19,114 nt of DNA from an uncultured Sutterella sp. GTDB taxonomy: Bacteria > Pseudomonadota > Gammaproteobacteria > Burkholderiales > Burkholderiaceae_F. The first letter of the stretch is position 1, and every line of letters starts with the position of its first letter. Positions 1 to 7,345 of the stretch are shown one piece after another. The notes below the pieces were generated by a model. It was given only the letters and a program-made list of their open reading frames with translations. It was not told the origin of the DNA and did not search any database. The translations under genes were made by a program, and so were the position numbers. The stretch lies in the NCBI GenBank assembly GCA_900770335.1, contig CAAGKD010000093.1:1-19114 (forward strand), written 5' to 3'.

Positions 1-60
1 ACTGACGAATTCTACGTACAGACTTTGCCCAATTTAGACGAAAAAAGAGTCGGGGAGCTG

Positions 61-2568
61 ATGCGCCCCGGATCGGAACGTAACGGCTCCAGAGCCGACG
101 GACTTCAGATGACAGACAGCGAAACGCCTCTTGCAGCTTCGCAGAAGCTGCTTGACTACATCACCTCGACGGGACGCACGCATCCGAATGCGAGCGCGTA
201 CGCGGGCGCCGGCATGTCTGACGATAATGACGGCGATGCCGGAGCTCGCGCCCAGGCGGGCGCTGCCGCCCCGGTCGAAGGTCCCGCGCAGAGGAAGATC
301 GCCGCGCAGGCCGCTCTGGCGGCCCGGTCGGCTCAATCAACGCAGGCCGCTCAGCCGGGCGGATCCGCCTCCGGGGACGCTGCGAGGGGCGAATACGGTG
401 AGCGCACCGAGCGCTTTCTCGGCGGCGTCGCGGACTATGCGGGCGTCACGGGCACCAAGACCGCCTACGCCATTCTCGGTGCGCACGCCTCGCCCGGGCC
501 CAGCCGGGGCGGGGAGCCCTCCGAGGGCGCTCAGGACGCACGAAGCGCCCAAGGCGCTTCAGGCGGTCAGAACGGCCAGGCCGCGGGCGGACAGCCCGCC
601 GGCTCCGCGGCCGTCCCGCACTCCGCGCAGATCGACTCGGTCGCCGACGCCGTGGGCGACTCCATCTCGGGCGCCTGGTTCAGCAGCGGGCTCGAAGAGG
701 CCGTTTCGGGCAGCATCCGTATGTCGGACGCCGAGATCGAGGCGGACCGCGCGTCGAGGGCGTCCCTGCTCACGCGCATGCGAAAGGGCCTCGTGCAGGC
801 CTCGAGAAACTTCTTCGCCTCCGGCCGGTCCTATGCGGTCCGCGACCGCATCGCGGTGAGCTTCGGCCTGGGCGGCATGATGCTCGCCCATGCGGCCTAC
901 ACGCCCGATCCGGTCATCGAGGACGTGCAGTTCTTCCCGCTCTCGGCCGATGCCATGTCCGATCAGGACCGCATGCTCGCCGAGGCGGGGCGGATCATCC
1001 GCAACTACCTCGCGACGAACGTGCGCGCGGTGGGCGCGCGCCTCAACATGTACCTGCCCTCGGGCATCCCGATGCAGGACTTCGTGTTCGACCTCGCCGA
1101 CGACATCCCCGCGGAGCGGATCGACCAGGTGGCCGTGCTCACCGCCCTCGAGCAGAAGCGCTTCGACGCGGCGGCGTGCTACTTCGACTACCGTCCGATC
1201 CGGCGCATGAACCGCGACCAGCGGCGCGGCGAGCCCACGCGCTACTTCGCGCTCGCCGCGCAGAGAAAGGAGGTGGACGCCTACGAGGCGAAGGTTCTCG
1301 AGGCGGGCATTCCCGTCACGGGCCTCACGGCGATGAGCTACGCCGCGACGAGCTTTATCACCTCGGGATGGCTGCCGCGTCCGGGCTGGAGCAACTACAT
1401 CTCCGTCTTCGTGGGCGAAGAGATGACGGTCGTCGTGCTGCTCGTCGACGGGCTCACGGCAATCCGGCGCAAGCTCAACTTCGGCGTCGCGGACATGCTC
1501 GAGCAGATCGAGAGCGCCTACGGCGACAGCTCGGCGCTGTCGTTTCTCGTCACGAACACGGGCTCGCCCCTCGCGGCCAGGACCGAGGAGGTGAGAAGCC
1601 GCCTCTACCTGCAGAACCTCTCGCAGTCGGACTTCCTCGACCTGCGCGCGAAGCTCGCCGACGGCACCGAGCGCATCGTCTCGTTCGTCAACCGCGTCGC
1701 GAACTATCACCTTTTCAGCCAGGGCGGTCCGGCCCCCGAGGGCACCTACATCCTGGCGCCCAACACGATCGCGCGGCTCCTCGCCGAGCGCCTCTCGGAG
1801 ACGCGTGGCGGCGACATGAAGTGCGTGAGCGGCCGGCTCGACGACGGCGCGATGCGCGAGCACGCCCGCGAGACCGTCCACGATCTGCTGAAGCGCGGCT
1901 ACGGCGGCCTCGTGCGCGATGCGATCGGCCTGTCGCTTGCGGCCAATGCCGTTCCGAACATGCTCAACCGTCCGGACCAGCGCCGCCGGGAGGCCGCGGA
2001 GATGCGGCGCGCCTCGGCCGTCGGCGCGGCCATGACGGTCGCGGCGATCGCGGCGATGCTCTTTTGCGGCGCGAACGTCTGGAAGCTCTGGATGCTCCAC
2101 GGCGAGATCTCCAGGCTTGAGTCGCTCCTGCCCGCGGCCTCCGAGCTCCTCACGAGCCAGAACGCCCGCGACGAGCTCGCGCGCCTGCGCGAGCTCCAGT
2201 CGGGCGTGGAGACGCGCATCCGGCGACGCGGCCTTGCGCTCGTGCTCGCCGAGCTCGTTGACCTCAAGATGGACGGCGTCTACTTCACCGAGGTCTCGCT
2301 CGAGTCGGCCAACGCCCTCGTGAGCAAGGAGGGGAAGACCCCCAGTGAGTTCGCCGAAGCGGCGGCCGCGGCCAATGCGAAGGGGCTCCAGAGGCTCACG
2401 ATCAAGGGCGTCGTCACGGGGGGCAAGACCCTGCGCGACACGCGTCTCACCGAACTCATGCAGATGATTCGCCGCAACCCGAGCTTCAGCGACATGCCCG
2501 TGCTCGTTCTCGGCCCCACGGGCGACAAGAGCATGGGCTTCACGCTCACGCAGAGGAGGGTGCGATGA
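61..2568 (+). CDS. PilM-PilN-like fusion (MshI/GspL-like) pilus assembly protein
   Basis: Predicted inner-membrane platform protein of a type IV pilus/MSHA-like machine, 835 residues from this start. Residues 1-205 are Ala/Gly/Gln/Ser-rich and probably disordered. About 255-640 resemble the PilM/MshI actin-like fold, with the family-like stretches TALEQKRFD and FALAAQRKEVDAYEAKVLEAG. A single membrane helix lies near 654-677, then a coiled coil and a periplasmic PilN-like domain. PilM and PilN are usually separate proteins, so this is effectively a fusion, as in GspL. It overlaps the next gene by ATGA. The start is uncertain. The frame is open to the window edge, so the gene could begin upstream. 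ATG 61 has GGGGAG only 3 nt before it, ATG 109 is an alternative, and bases 1-60 are less GC-rich than the gene, which favours a start inside the window. The family call is from motif memory, not a search. Confidence 0.72.
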   Translation: MRPGSERNGSRADGLQMTDSETPLAASQKLLDYITSTGRTHPNASAYAGAGMSDDNDGDAGARAQAGAAAPVEGPAQRKIAAQAALAARSAQSTQAAQPGGSASGDAARGEYGERTERFLGGVADYAGVTGTKTAYAILGAHASPGPSRGGEPSEGAQDARSAQGASGGQNGQAAGGQPAGSAAVPHSAQIDSVADAVGDSISGAWFSSGLEEAVSGSIRMSDAEIEADRASRASLLTRMRKGLVQASRNFFASGRSYAVRDRIAVSFGLGGMMLAHAAYTPDPVIEDVQFFPLSADAMSDQDRMLAEAGRIIRNYLATNVRAVGARLNMYLPSGIPMQDFVFDLADDIPAERIDQVAVLTALEQKRFDAAACYFDYRPIRRMNRDQRRGEPTRYFALAAQRKEVDAYEAKVLEAGIPVTGLTAMSYAATSFITSGWLPRPGWSNYISVFVGEEMTVVVLLVDGLTAIRRKLNFGVADMLEQIESAYGDSSALSFLVTNTGSPLAARTEEVRSRLYLQNLSQSDFLDLRAKLADGTERIVSFVNRVANYHLFSQGGPAPEGTYILAPNTIARLLAERLSETRGGDMKCVSGRLDDGAMREHARETVHDLLKRGYGGLVRDAIGLSLAANAVPNMLNRPDQRRREAAEMRRASAVGAAMTVAAIAAMLFCGANVWKLWMLHGEISRLESLLPAASELLTSQNARDELARLRELQSGVETRIRRRGLALVLAELVDLKMDGVYFTEVSLESANALVSKEGKTPSEFAEAAAAANAKGLQRLTIKGVVTGGKTLRDTRLTELMQMIRRNPSFSDMPVLVLGPTGDKSMGFTLTQRRVR

Positions 2569-3203
2569 AGTCAATCTCCCAAATCGCCGACGAGGGCAGG
2601 CAGCGGCTCTTTGAGGCGCTGCCCTACTGGCTCTTCTCGAAGCGCCTCATCACGACCTTCCTGATCCTGACAGGGTTCCTCGTGCTCGGCCTCTTTCTGC
2701 TGAGCCTCGTCTTCGCCGAGCAGACGGTGCTCGACCAGGCCCGCGTGCAGGTGCAGACGCAGCGCATGCTCGAGCCGGTGGTGACGCATCTGCGCCGCGA
2801 GTCGGCGTCCATCGCCTCGAAATTGCACTTCGCGGACGAGGGCGTCACGTACACCGTGTCCGGGCTTCTCGACCGCCTGCGCGCGGTGGCGTACCGCGCG
2901 GAGTTGAGAAACGCCGAGTTCATCCCCGACCCCACGAGCGCGGGCGACGGCGACCAGCTGATCCGCGTCACGACCTTCTGCGAGGGCTCGACCGACGCCG
3001 TTCGCCAGTTCATGGTGCTCCTTTCGGAATTGAGCTGGCTCGAGCGCATTGACGCGCCGATCGTGCGCACCTCGGGCGAGTGGCGCGAGTTCGCCGCAAC
3101 GCTCTACGTGAGGTCGCGCACGCTCGCCGTCGGCAAGGAAAAGCCCACCGCGCATCCCGTCGGCGGGACCGTCGGCGCTTCAGCAGGAGGGTCCGCCCGA
3201 TGA
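2565..3203 (+). CDS. PilO/MshJ/GspM-like pilus assembly protein
   Basis: Small bitopic inner-membrane protein of 212 residues. It has a cytoplasmic N-terminus, one strong membrane helix at about 28-51, a short coiled-coil-prone stretch (about 53-85) and a periplasmic domain at about 90-185. That domain has the alternating pattern of PilO/GspM ferredoxin-like folds (VTYTVSGLLDRLRAVAYRAEL, then a strand-rich end). The last 20 residues are low complexity. PilO-type proteins pair with PilN and link it to PilP and the secretin. Identification rests on size, topology and position after the PilM-PilN fusion rather than on sequence identity. Translation is coupled to the preceding gene: its ATG overlaps the stop as ATGA, with AGGAGG 5 nt upstream. 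Confidence 0.6.
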   Translation: MKSISQIADEGRQRLFEALPYWLFSKRLITTFLILTGFLVLGLFLLSLVFAEQTVLDQARVQVQTQRMLEPVVTHLRRESASIASKLHFADEGVTYTVSGLLDRLRAVAYRAELRNAEFIPDPTSAGDGDQLIRVTTFCEGSTDAVRQFMVLLSELSWLERIDAPIVRTSGEWREFAATLYVRSRTLAVGKEKPTAHPVGGTVGASAGGSAR

Positions 3204-3685
3204 ACAGTCGTGAGAAGAAGCTCTCCGGCCTCGTCCTTCTCGCAGCCCTCGCGGCCTGCGTCGACTGGGTCTGGAGCAACTGGACGCCCTCGGAGGCGGC
3301 GCCCGCCGCGGCCTCTCCGGAGACGGCGCTCGCCGAGGCCCGCCAGGTCGTCGGCGAGGTGAACGCCGCGATCTCCGGCATGGGCGGCGTGAGAAACGAC
3401 GTCATGATGCTCGCGCTCTCGGAGAGAAAAATCAGAAACGACCCGCTCGCGTCGCCGCCCGATTCGGAGAGCGACGCCGCGGCGGCCGACAAGGGCCTCG
3501 CCTGCTCGGGCTTCATCGAGATGAAGGGCCTCAGACTCGCGCTCATCGGCGGCCTCGAGTACGCCCAAGGGGACGCCGTCGAGTCGACGGGCGAGATCGT
3601 CCGGTCGATTTCGCCCGAACGCGTCGAGCTCGAGAACCCGTCGAACGGGAATGTCCGCGCGCTCGAGTGCCGCTCGCCCGAGTGA
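3200..3685 (+). CDS. PilP/MshK/GspC-like pilus assembly protein, possible lipoprotein
   Basis: 161 residues from the ATG that overlaps the previous stop (ATGA), with AGGAGG 9 nt upstream. This start is preferred over the longer open frame beginning at 3080. The N-terminus is basic (SREKK), then hydrophobic to about residue 24. It contains LAAC ending at Cys20, which fits a lipobox, and PilP is normally an inner-membrane lipoprotein. Since hydrophobic residues follow the Cys, an uncleaved membrane anchor as in GspC/MshK is equally possible. Residues 101-150 resemble the homology-region domain of GspC/PilP: LALIGGLEYAQGDAVES, then a short strand pattern ending VELEN. Expected role: periplasmic connector between the inner-membrane complex and the secretin encoded next. 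The middle (30-100) is Ala-rich linker. Confidence 0.6.
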   Translation: MNSREKKLSGLVLLAALAACVDWVWSNWTPSEAAPAAASPETALAEARQVVGEVNAAISGMGGVRNDVMMLALSERKIRNDPLASPPDSESDAAAADKGLACSGFIEMKGLRLALIGGLEYAQGDAVESTGEIVRSISPERVELENPSNGNVRALECRSPE

Positions 3686-3705
3686 GCGCCGGTAGCGGGT
3701 AGAGA

Positions 3706-3749
3706 GAAAGCTTTGCTTTCCCGGAGGCGCCTTTCCATCCAAAAGGCGC
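3706..3749 (+). promoter_or_regulatory. Two adjacent hairpins in the secretin leader
   Basis: GAAAGC (3706-3711) pairs with GCTTTC (3715-3720) across a TTT loop. GCGCCTTT (3727-3734) pairs perfectly with AAAGGCGC (3742-3749) across a 7-nt loop. The second right arm contains AAGG, which would be the ribosome binding site if translation began at ATG 3754. Neither hairpin is followed by a T run, so an intrinsic terminator is unlikely. An RNA structure that affects secretin translation or message stability is possible. Only the pairing is seen; the function is inferred. Confidence 0.45.
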
Positions 3750-3822
3750 GAGAATGCACGTCATGAAGCATCAGAAAAATCAAATGAGGAATCAGACGGC
3801 CTGCGAGGCCGAAAGGCTCTCC

Positions 3823-4851
3823 ATGAAGAATCTCCCGAAGACAATGCGCTGCGCGCTCTCCGCGGCGATGCTTGCCTGCGTCCTCGCCGGATGCTCCTCG
3901 ACCGATCCCGTGAAGAGGCCTGACGCCGAGGCCTTCATGGCCCGCTGGCAGAAGGAGGCCGCGCGCAATCCCGGGTATTCGCCCTCCGAGGAGGACCTGA
4001 GCCCCGAGCCCCGCACGCTCATGTACCGCTCCGCCCAAGGGGGCGCCGCCGCCGAGCGGGCGCTGCCGACGGCGCCCGTCACGCTCGCGCTCCGGGACGT
4101 TCCCGTCGGAACGGTCCTGCGCTCGCTCGCCCGCGCGGCGGGCGTGAGCCTCGTCATCAGCCCGGCCGTGCAGGGCACGGTGTCGCTTGACGTCAAGGGC
4201 GAGCGCTGGTGCGACGTCTTCGAGAGCCTGCTTGCGAGCTCGGGGCTGCGCTGGCAGTGGCAGGGCCGGATCCTGCAGGTCCTCACGATCGAGGAGGAGC
4301 AGCGGCGCCTCTCGATCGTATCGCTGCAGAACCAGTTCGCCGAGCAGCGCATGCAGGCCGAGCATTCGGGCGAGCTCGCTGTGTCGGTCGTCAACATCCG
4401 CTACTCCGACGCCGCGGACCTCAAGAAGAATCTCGAGAAGTTCCTCGTGCGCAACAAGGACGCCGTCGTCGAGATCGACGAGCACAACAACGCCCTCGTC
4501 ATCCAGGCGACCGAGCCCGAGCAGAAGCGCCTGCTCGCGCTCATCGACCACCTCGACCGGCCGCGCGCGCAGGTGATGCTCAAGGCCTACATCGTCGAGA
4601 CCACGAAGCAGAAGGCCCGCGAGCTCGGCATGCAGTGGGGCGGCAACCTGAAGATGGGCCGCGAAGGCGGCAACCAGGCCTTCATCAAGGGGCAGGGCAT
4701 CGACACCGCGGGCGACAAGACCGGTCAGACCATCGGCGGCATGCCGCTCGGGCTGGACTACAACAGCGCCGCCAACATCACCCGGAGTTCGAATCTCGGC
4801 CTCGCCTTCGGCCGGCTCAGCTCGAACTTCCTCGAGCCCAGCTCACGATGA
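3823..4851 (+). CDS. Secretin (PilQ/MshL-like), N-terminal part of a frameshifted gene
   Basis: Outer-membrane secretin that would form the pilus exit pore. This reading frame gives 342 residues and then stops early. A lipoprotein signal peptide is visible: MKNLPKT, hydrophobic core, LAGC with Cys at about residue 24. That is why ATG 3823 (GAAAGG 6 nt upstream) is chosen over ATG 3754, which would add 23 polar residues before the signal. An STN-like domain lies at about 86-155 (VTLALRDVPVGTVLRSLARAAG), an N1-like secretin domain at about 188-248 (NIRYSDAADLKKNLEKFL to LIDHLDRP), and the start of the pore domain follows. The frame breaks at 4836/4837: adding one G after GAG restores the expected FLEAQLTMMETEG and joins it to the downstream frame. 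An outer-membrane lipoprotein secretin fits MshL better than PilQ. Confidence 0.82.
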   Translation: MKNLPKTMRCALSAAMLACVLAGCSSTDPVKRPDAEAFMARWQKEAARNPGYSPSEEDLSPEPRTLMYRSAQGGAAAERALPTAPVTLALRDVPVGTVLRSLARAAGVSLVISPAVQGTVSLDVKGERWCDVFESLLASSGLRWQWQGRILQVLTIEEEQRRLSIVSLQNQFAEQRMQAEHSGELAVSVVNIRYSDAADLKKNLEKFLVRNKDAVVEIDEHNNALVIQATEPEQKRLLALIDHLDRPRAQVMLKAYIVETTKQKARELGMQWGGNLKMGREGGNQAFIKGQGIDTAGDKTGQTIGGMPLGLDYNSAANITRSSNLGLAFGRLSSNFLEPSSR

Positions 4852-5411
4852 TGGAGACCGAGGGGGTGCTCAACATCCTCTCCTCGCCCTCGATCACGAC
4901 GCTCGACAACAAGATGGCCTACACCGAGAACGGCGAGCGCGTGCCGTACGTCTCGACGAACTCCGACGGCGACGACAACGTGCAGTTTGAGGACGCCGTG
5001 CTGCGCCTCGAGATGACCCCGAACGTCATCGACCGCAACAACCTGAAGCTCCACGTCCTCATCAAGAAGGACGAGGTGGACAGCTCCCGCGCGGTGCAGG
5101 GCAACCCCTATATCGTCAAGAAGCAGACCCAGACCACGGTGCTCGTGCGCTCGGGCGAGACGATCGTCATCTCGGGGCTCTCCAAGGAGCGCGGCTCGAA
5201 CTCCGAGGCCGGCGTTCCGGGCCTGAGGGACCTGCCCGGCATGAAGTCGGTCTTCGGCGCGACGAACCGCTCCCAGCAGCTCGAGGAGGTGCTGATCTTC
5301 ATCACGCCGGTGATCCTGCCCACGCGCGGCGAGGTCGGGCCCGCCCCCGCGCGGCCGCAGCTCTCCGCGGAGTCCGCGGCCCCGAGCTCCGGCGCGGGCT
5401 CGCCCCGCTGA
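4848..5411 (+). CDS. Secretin, C-terminal pore domain (second part of frameshifted gene)
   Basis: Second half of the same secretin, read one frame away. The homology begins upstream of the first ATG, near 4837. ATG 4848 overlaps the stop of the upstream part as ATGA, so re-initiation is possible, although no good ribosome binding site precedes it. The 187 residues from there carry the secretin core: GVLNILSSPSITTLDNK, then TTVLVRSGETIVISGL, then the signature VPGLRDLPGMKSVFGA followed by EEVLIFITPVIL. A Pro/Ala/Ser-rich tail of about 25 residues ends the protein. With one base restored the full product would be about 530 residues, a normal secretin length. As it stands the gene is either a true mutant, a split pair, or a sequencing error. 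Confidence 0.82.
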   Translation: MMETEGVLNILSSPSITTLDNKMAYTENGERVPYVSTNSDGDDNVQFEDAVLRLEMTPNVIDRNNLKLHVLIKKDEVDSSRAVQGNPYIVKKQTQTTVLVRSGETIVISGLSKERGSNSEAGVPGLRDLPGMKSVFGATNRSQQLEEVLIFITPVILPTRGEVGPAPARPQLSAESAAPSSGAGSPR

Positions 5412-5437
5412 CCCATTGATCCGCCGCAGCCCGCCCG

Positions 5438-5535
5438 CGGGAGAACGCCGCCTTCCTGAAGAAGTCACTGAGAAGGCTTCTCCCGCAGGCCCGCGCCGCC
5501 CTCCTGCCGCGACCTTCTCCGGGCGACTGCGCCCG
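5438..5535 (+). promoter_or_regulatory. Structured spacer between secretin and ATPase genes
   Basis: The 175-base gap before the ATPase gene has no convincing ORF but strong pairing. GCGGGAGAA (5438-5446) pairs with TTCTCCCGC (5479-5487). Directly inside it GCCTTC (5451-5456) pairs with GAAGGC (5473-5478), giving a 15-bp stem with a 4-nt bulge. A second hairpin, CGGGCG/CGCCCG with an ACTG loop, lies at 5520-5535. No T run follows either, so they look more like an mRNA-stability or attenuation element than a plain terminator. This is inferred from pairing alone. Confidence 0.45.
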
Positions 5536-5586
5536 ACTTGAGGAGAGCGTGGCCCCCCAGAACAAACGAACCGCAGGAACACGACC

Positions 5587-7308
5587 ATGCTTAGCACGCT
5601 TGGTGCCAATTCGGCAAGCCGCAAGAATCTCGGCCGCATTCTCGTCGCGAAGAAGGTGATCACGTCCGAGACGCTTCAGCGCGCGGGCGAGGACGGCTGT
5701 GACGGCGACGACAAGCTCTTCGGCTACCTCCTTGAGAACCGCCTCGCCGACGAGCGGCAGATCCTCGTCGCCGTGGGCCAGGTCCTCGGATTCCCCGCCT
5801 ACTCGGCCGCCGACTACCATCCGAGCCCGGAGCTCGCGCAGGTGATTCCGGCGGACTTCTCCTACAAGTACCACGTCGTTCCGGTTGAGCGAAGCGAGGG
5901 CGAGCTCTACGTCGCCGTGCTCGGCATCCCCCTGAAGGGCGTGCTCCTGCGGCTCGAGTCGACCGTCGAGGAAGAGGTGATGCCGCTCCTGTGCACCCGC
6001 ACGGAGTTCGAGGCCCTCCAGCGCGTCGTCTACGGCAGGAGCACGGCGCTCTCGGGCATGGTCGACGAGCTTGCGGCCGACGCCGTCGGCGGCGATGACG
6101 TCCAGTACGTCGAGAAGAACAAGGAGGAGAACATCACCGCCAACGAGGAGGTCGACGAGGCGCCGGTCATCCGTCTGGTCAACACGATCCTCGCCGAGGG
6201 CGTGCGCCTCGGGGCGAGCGACGTGCACATCAGCCCCGAGAAGACGGAGATCCGCGTGCGCTACCGCCGCGACGGGCTCCTGAGGAACGCCACCCGCATT
6301 CCCCCCACCTACGCCGCGGCCTTCGCCTCGCGCGTCAAGGTGATGGGCCGCATGGACATCTCCGTCACGCGCATGCCCCAGGACGGCCGCTTCACGATCA
6401 TCGTCGACGGGCGCGATATCAACGTGCGCGTGTCGACCCTGCCCACGGTGTACGGCGAGAACATCGTCATGCGACTGCTCGACGTCTCGAACCGCCGCAT
6501 CGAGGAGCTGCCCAGCCTCGGCATGAACGAGGAGGACTACGCGATCGTCAAGGACGCCGCGAGAAAACCCAACGGGCTCATCCTGCTCACGGGCCCGACG
6601 GGCAGCGGCAAGTCGACGAGCCTCTACTCGATCCTCAAGCTCGTCGCCCGCCCCGACATCAACGTCATCACCCTCGAGGACCCGGTCGAGTACCGCATGG
6701 ACGGCATCCGCCAGGCCGAGCTCAACCGCCGCGCGGGCATGACCTTCGCCTCGGGCCTGCGCGCGATCCTGCGCCAGGATCCGGACGTCGTGATGGTGGG
6801 CGAAATCCGCGACTCCGAGACCGCCGCGATCGCGGTGCAGGCCGCGTTGACGGGCCACCTCGTGCTCTCGACCCTGCACACGAACGACGCCGTGAGCGCC
6901 GTGCATCGGCTCGAGGACCTCGGCATCGAGCGATTCCTCATCTCGAGCACGCTGCTGCTCTCGATCGCCCAGCGCCTCGTGCGCATGGTCTGCCCGGACT
7001 GCCGCGAGACGTACCATCCCGATCCGGGGATGCTGAGAAAGCTCGGCCTGCCTGAGGACGGCGTCTACTGGCGCGGCAAGGGCTGTCCGCACTGCGGCGG
7101 CACGGGCTACACCGGCCGCATGGGCATCTTCGAGTTCTTCGAGGTCGACGACGACGCGGCCGAGGCGATCTCCGGAGGCGTCACGCTCCAGCAGCTCTGG
7201 CGCCAGAGCCAGCAGCGCGGCAGCCACAGCATGTCCGACGACGTCCGGCGCAAGATCCTCGACGGCCGCACGACGGTCGAAGAGGCCACGCGCGTGATGC
7301 TCGTCTGA
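5587..7308 (+). CDS. Type IV pilus/type II secretion assembly ATPase (PilB/GspE/MshE-like)
   Basis: Cytoplasmic hexameric ATPase that powers pilus or pseudopilus extension. It is 573 residues, the usual size for the family. An N-terminal GspE-N/MshEN-type domain lies at about 15-150. The catalytic half has Walker A GPTGSGKST at 336-344, Walker B and its extension DVVMVGEIRD at 400-409, and a His box around LSTLHTNDA. The zinc-binding tetracysteine motif of extension ATPases is complete (C469, C472, C500, C503). That motif favours PilB/GspE/MshE over the retraction ATPase PilT, which lacks it and is shorter. The start has AGGA about 8 nt upstream. It lies after the secretin in the MSHA order and is followed after 37 bases by its partner platform gene, so the two are probably co-transcribed. 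No mshM-like AAA ATPase or mshN-like TPR gene lies between, unlike in Vibrio. Confidence 0.93.
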   Translation: MLSTLGANSASRKNLGRILVAKKVITSETLQRAGEDGCDGDDKLFGYLLENRLADERQILVAVGQVLGFPAYSAADYHPSPELAQVIPADFSYKYHVVPVERSEGELYVAVLGIPLKGVLLRLESTVEEEVMPLLCTRTEFEALQRVVYGRSTALSGMVDELAADAVGGDDVQYVEKNKEENITANEEVDEAPVIRLVNTILAEGVRLGASDVHISPEKTEIRVRYRRDGLLRNATRIPPTYAAAFASRVKVMGRMDISVTRMPQDGRFTIIVDGRDINVRVSTLPTVYGENIVMRLLDVSNRRIEELPSLGMNEEDYAIVKDAARKPNGLILLTGPTGSGKSTSLYSILKLVARPDINVITLEDPVEYRMDGIRQAELNRRAGMTFASGLRAILRQDPDVVMVGEIRDSETAAIAVQAALTGHLVLSTLHTNDAVSAVHRLEDLGIERFLISSTLLLSIAQRLVRMVCPDCRETYHPDPGMLRKLGLPEDGVYWRGKGCPHCGGTGYTGRMGIFEFFEVDDDAAEAISGGVTLQQLWRQSQQRGSHSMSDDVRRKILDGRTTVEEATRVMLV

Positions 7309-7345
7309 CGCCACTTTCTGACCGGCGACTGACCGCGAGGCACGC

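Noticed and set aside
559..2574. 671-residue antisense ORF over the PilM-PilN-like gene
   Set aside because: Its composition (Arg/Glu/Ala/Val/His-rich, no motifs) is what a GC-rich gene with strong third-position bias gives on the other strand. The sense frame has family motifs and coupled neighbours.
4826..4851. Programmed -1 frameshift in the secretin
   Set aside because: The needed shift is -1, but no X-XXY-YYZ slippery heptamer or Shine-Dalgarno-like stimulator lies at the break, and secretins are not known to use one. A simple one-base deletion explains it better.
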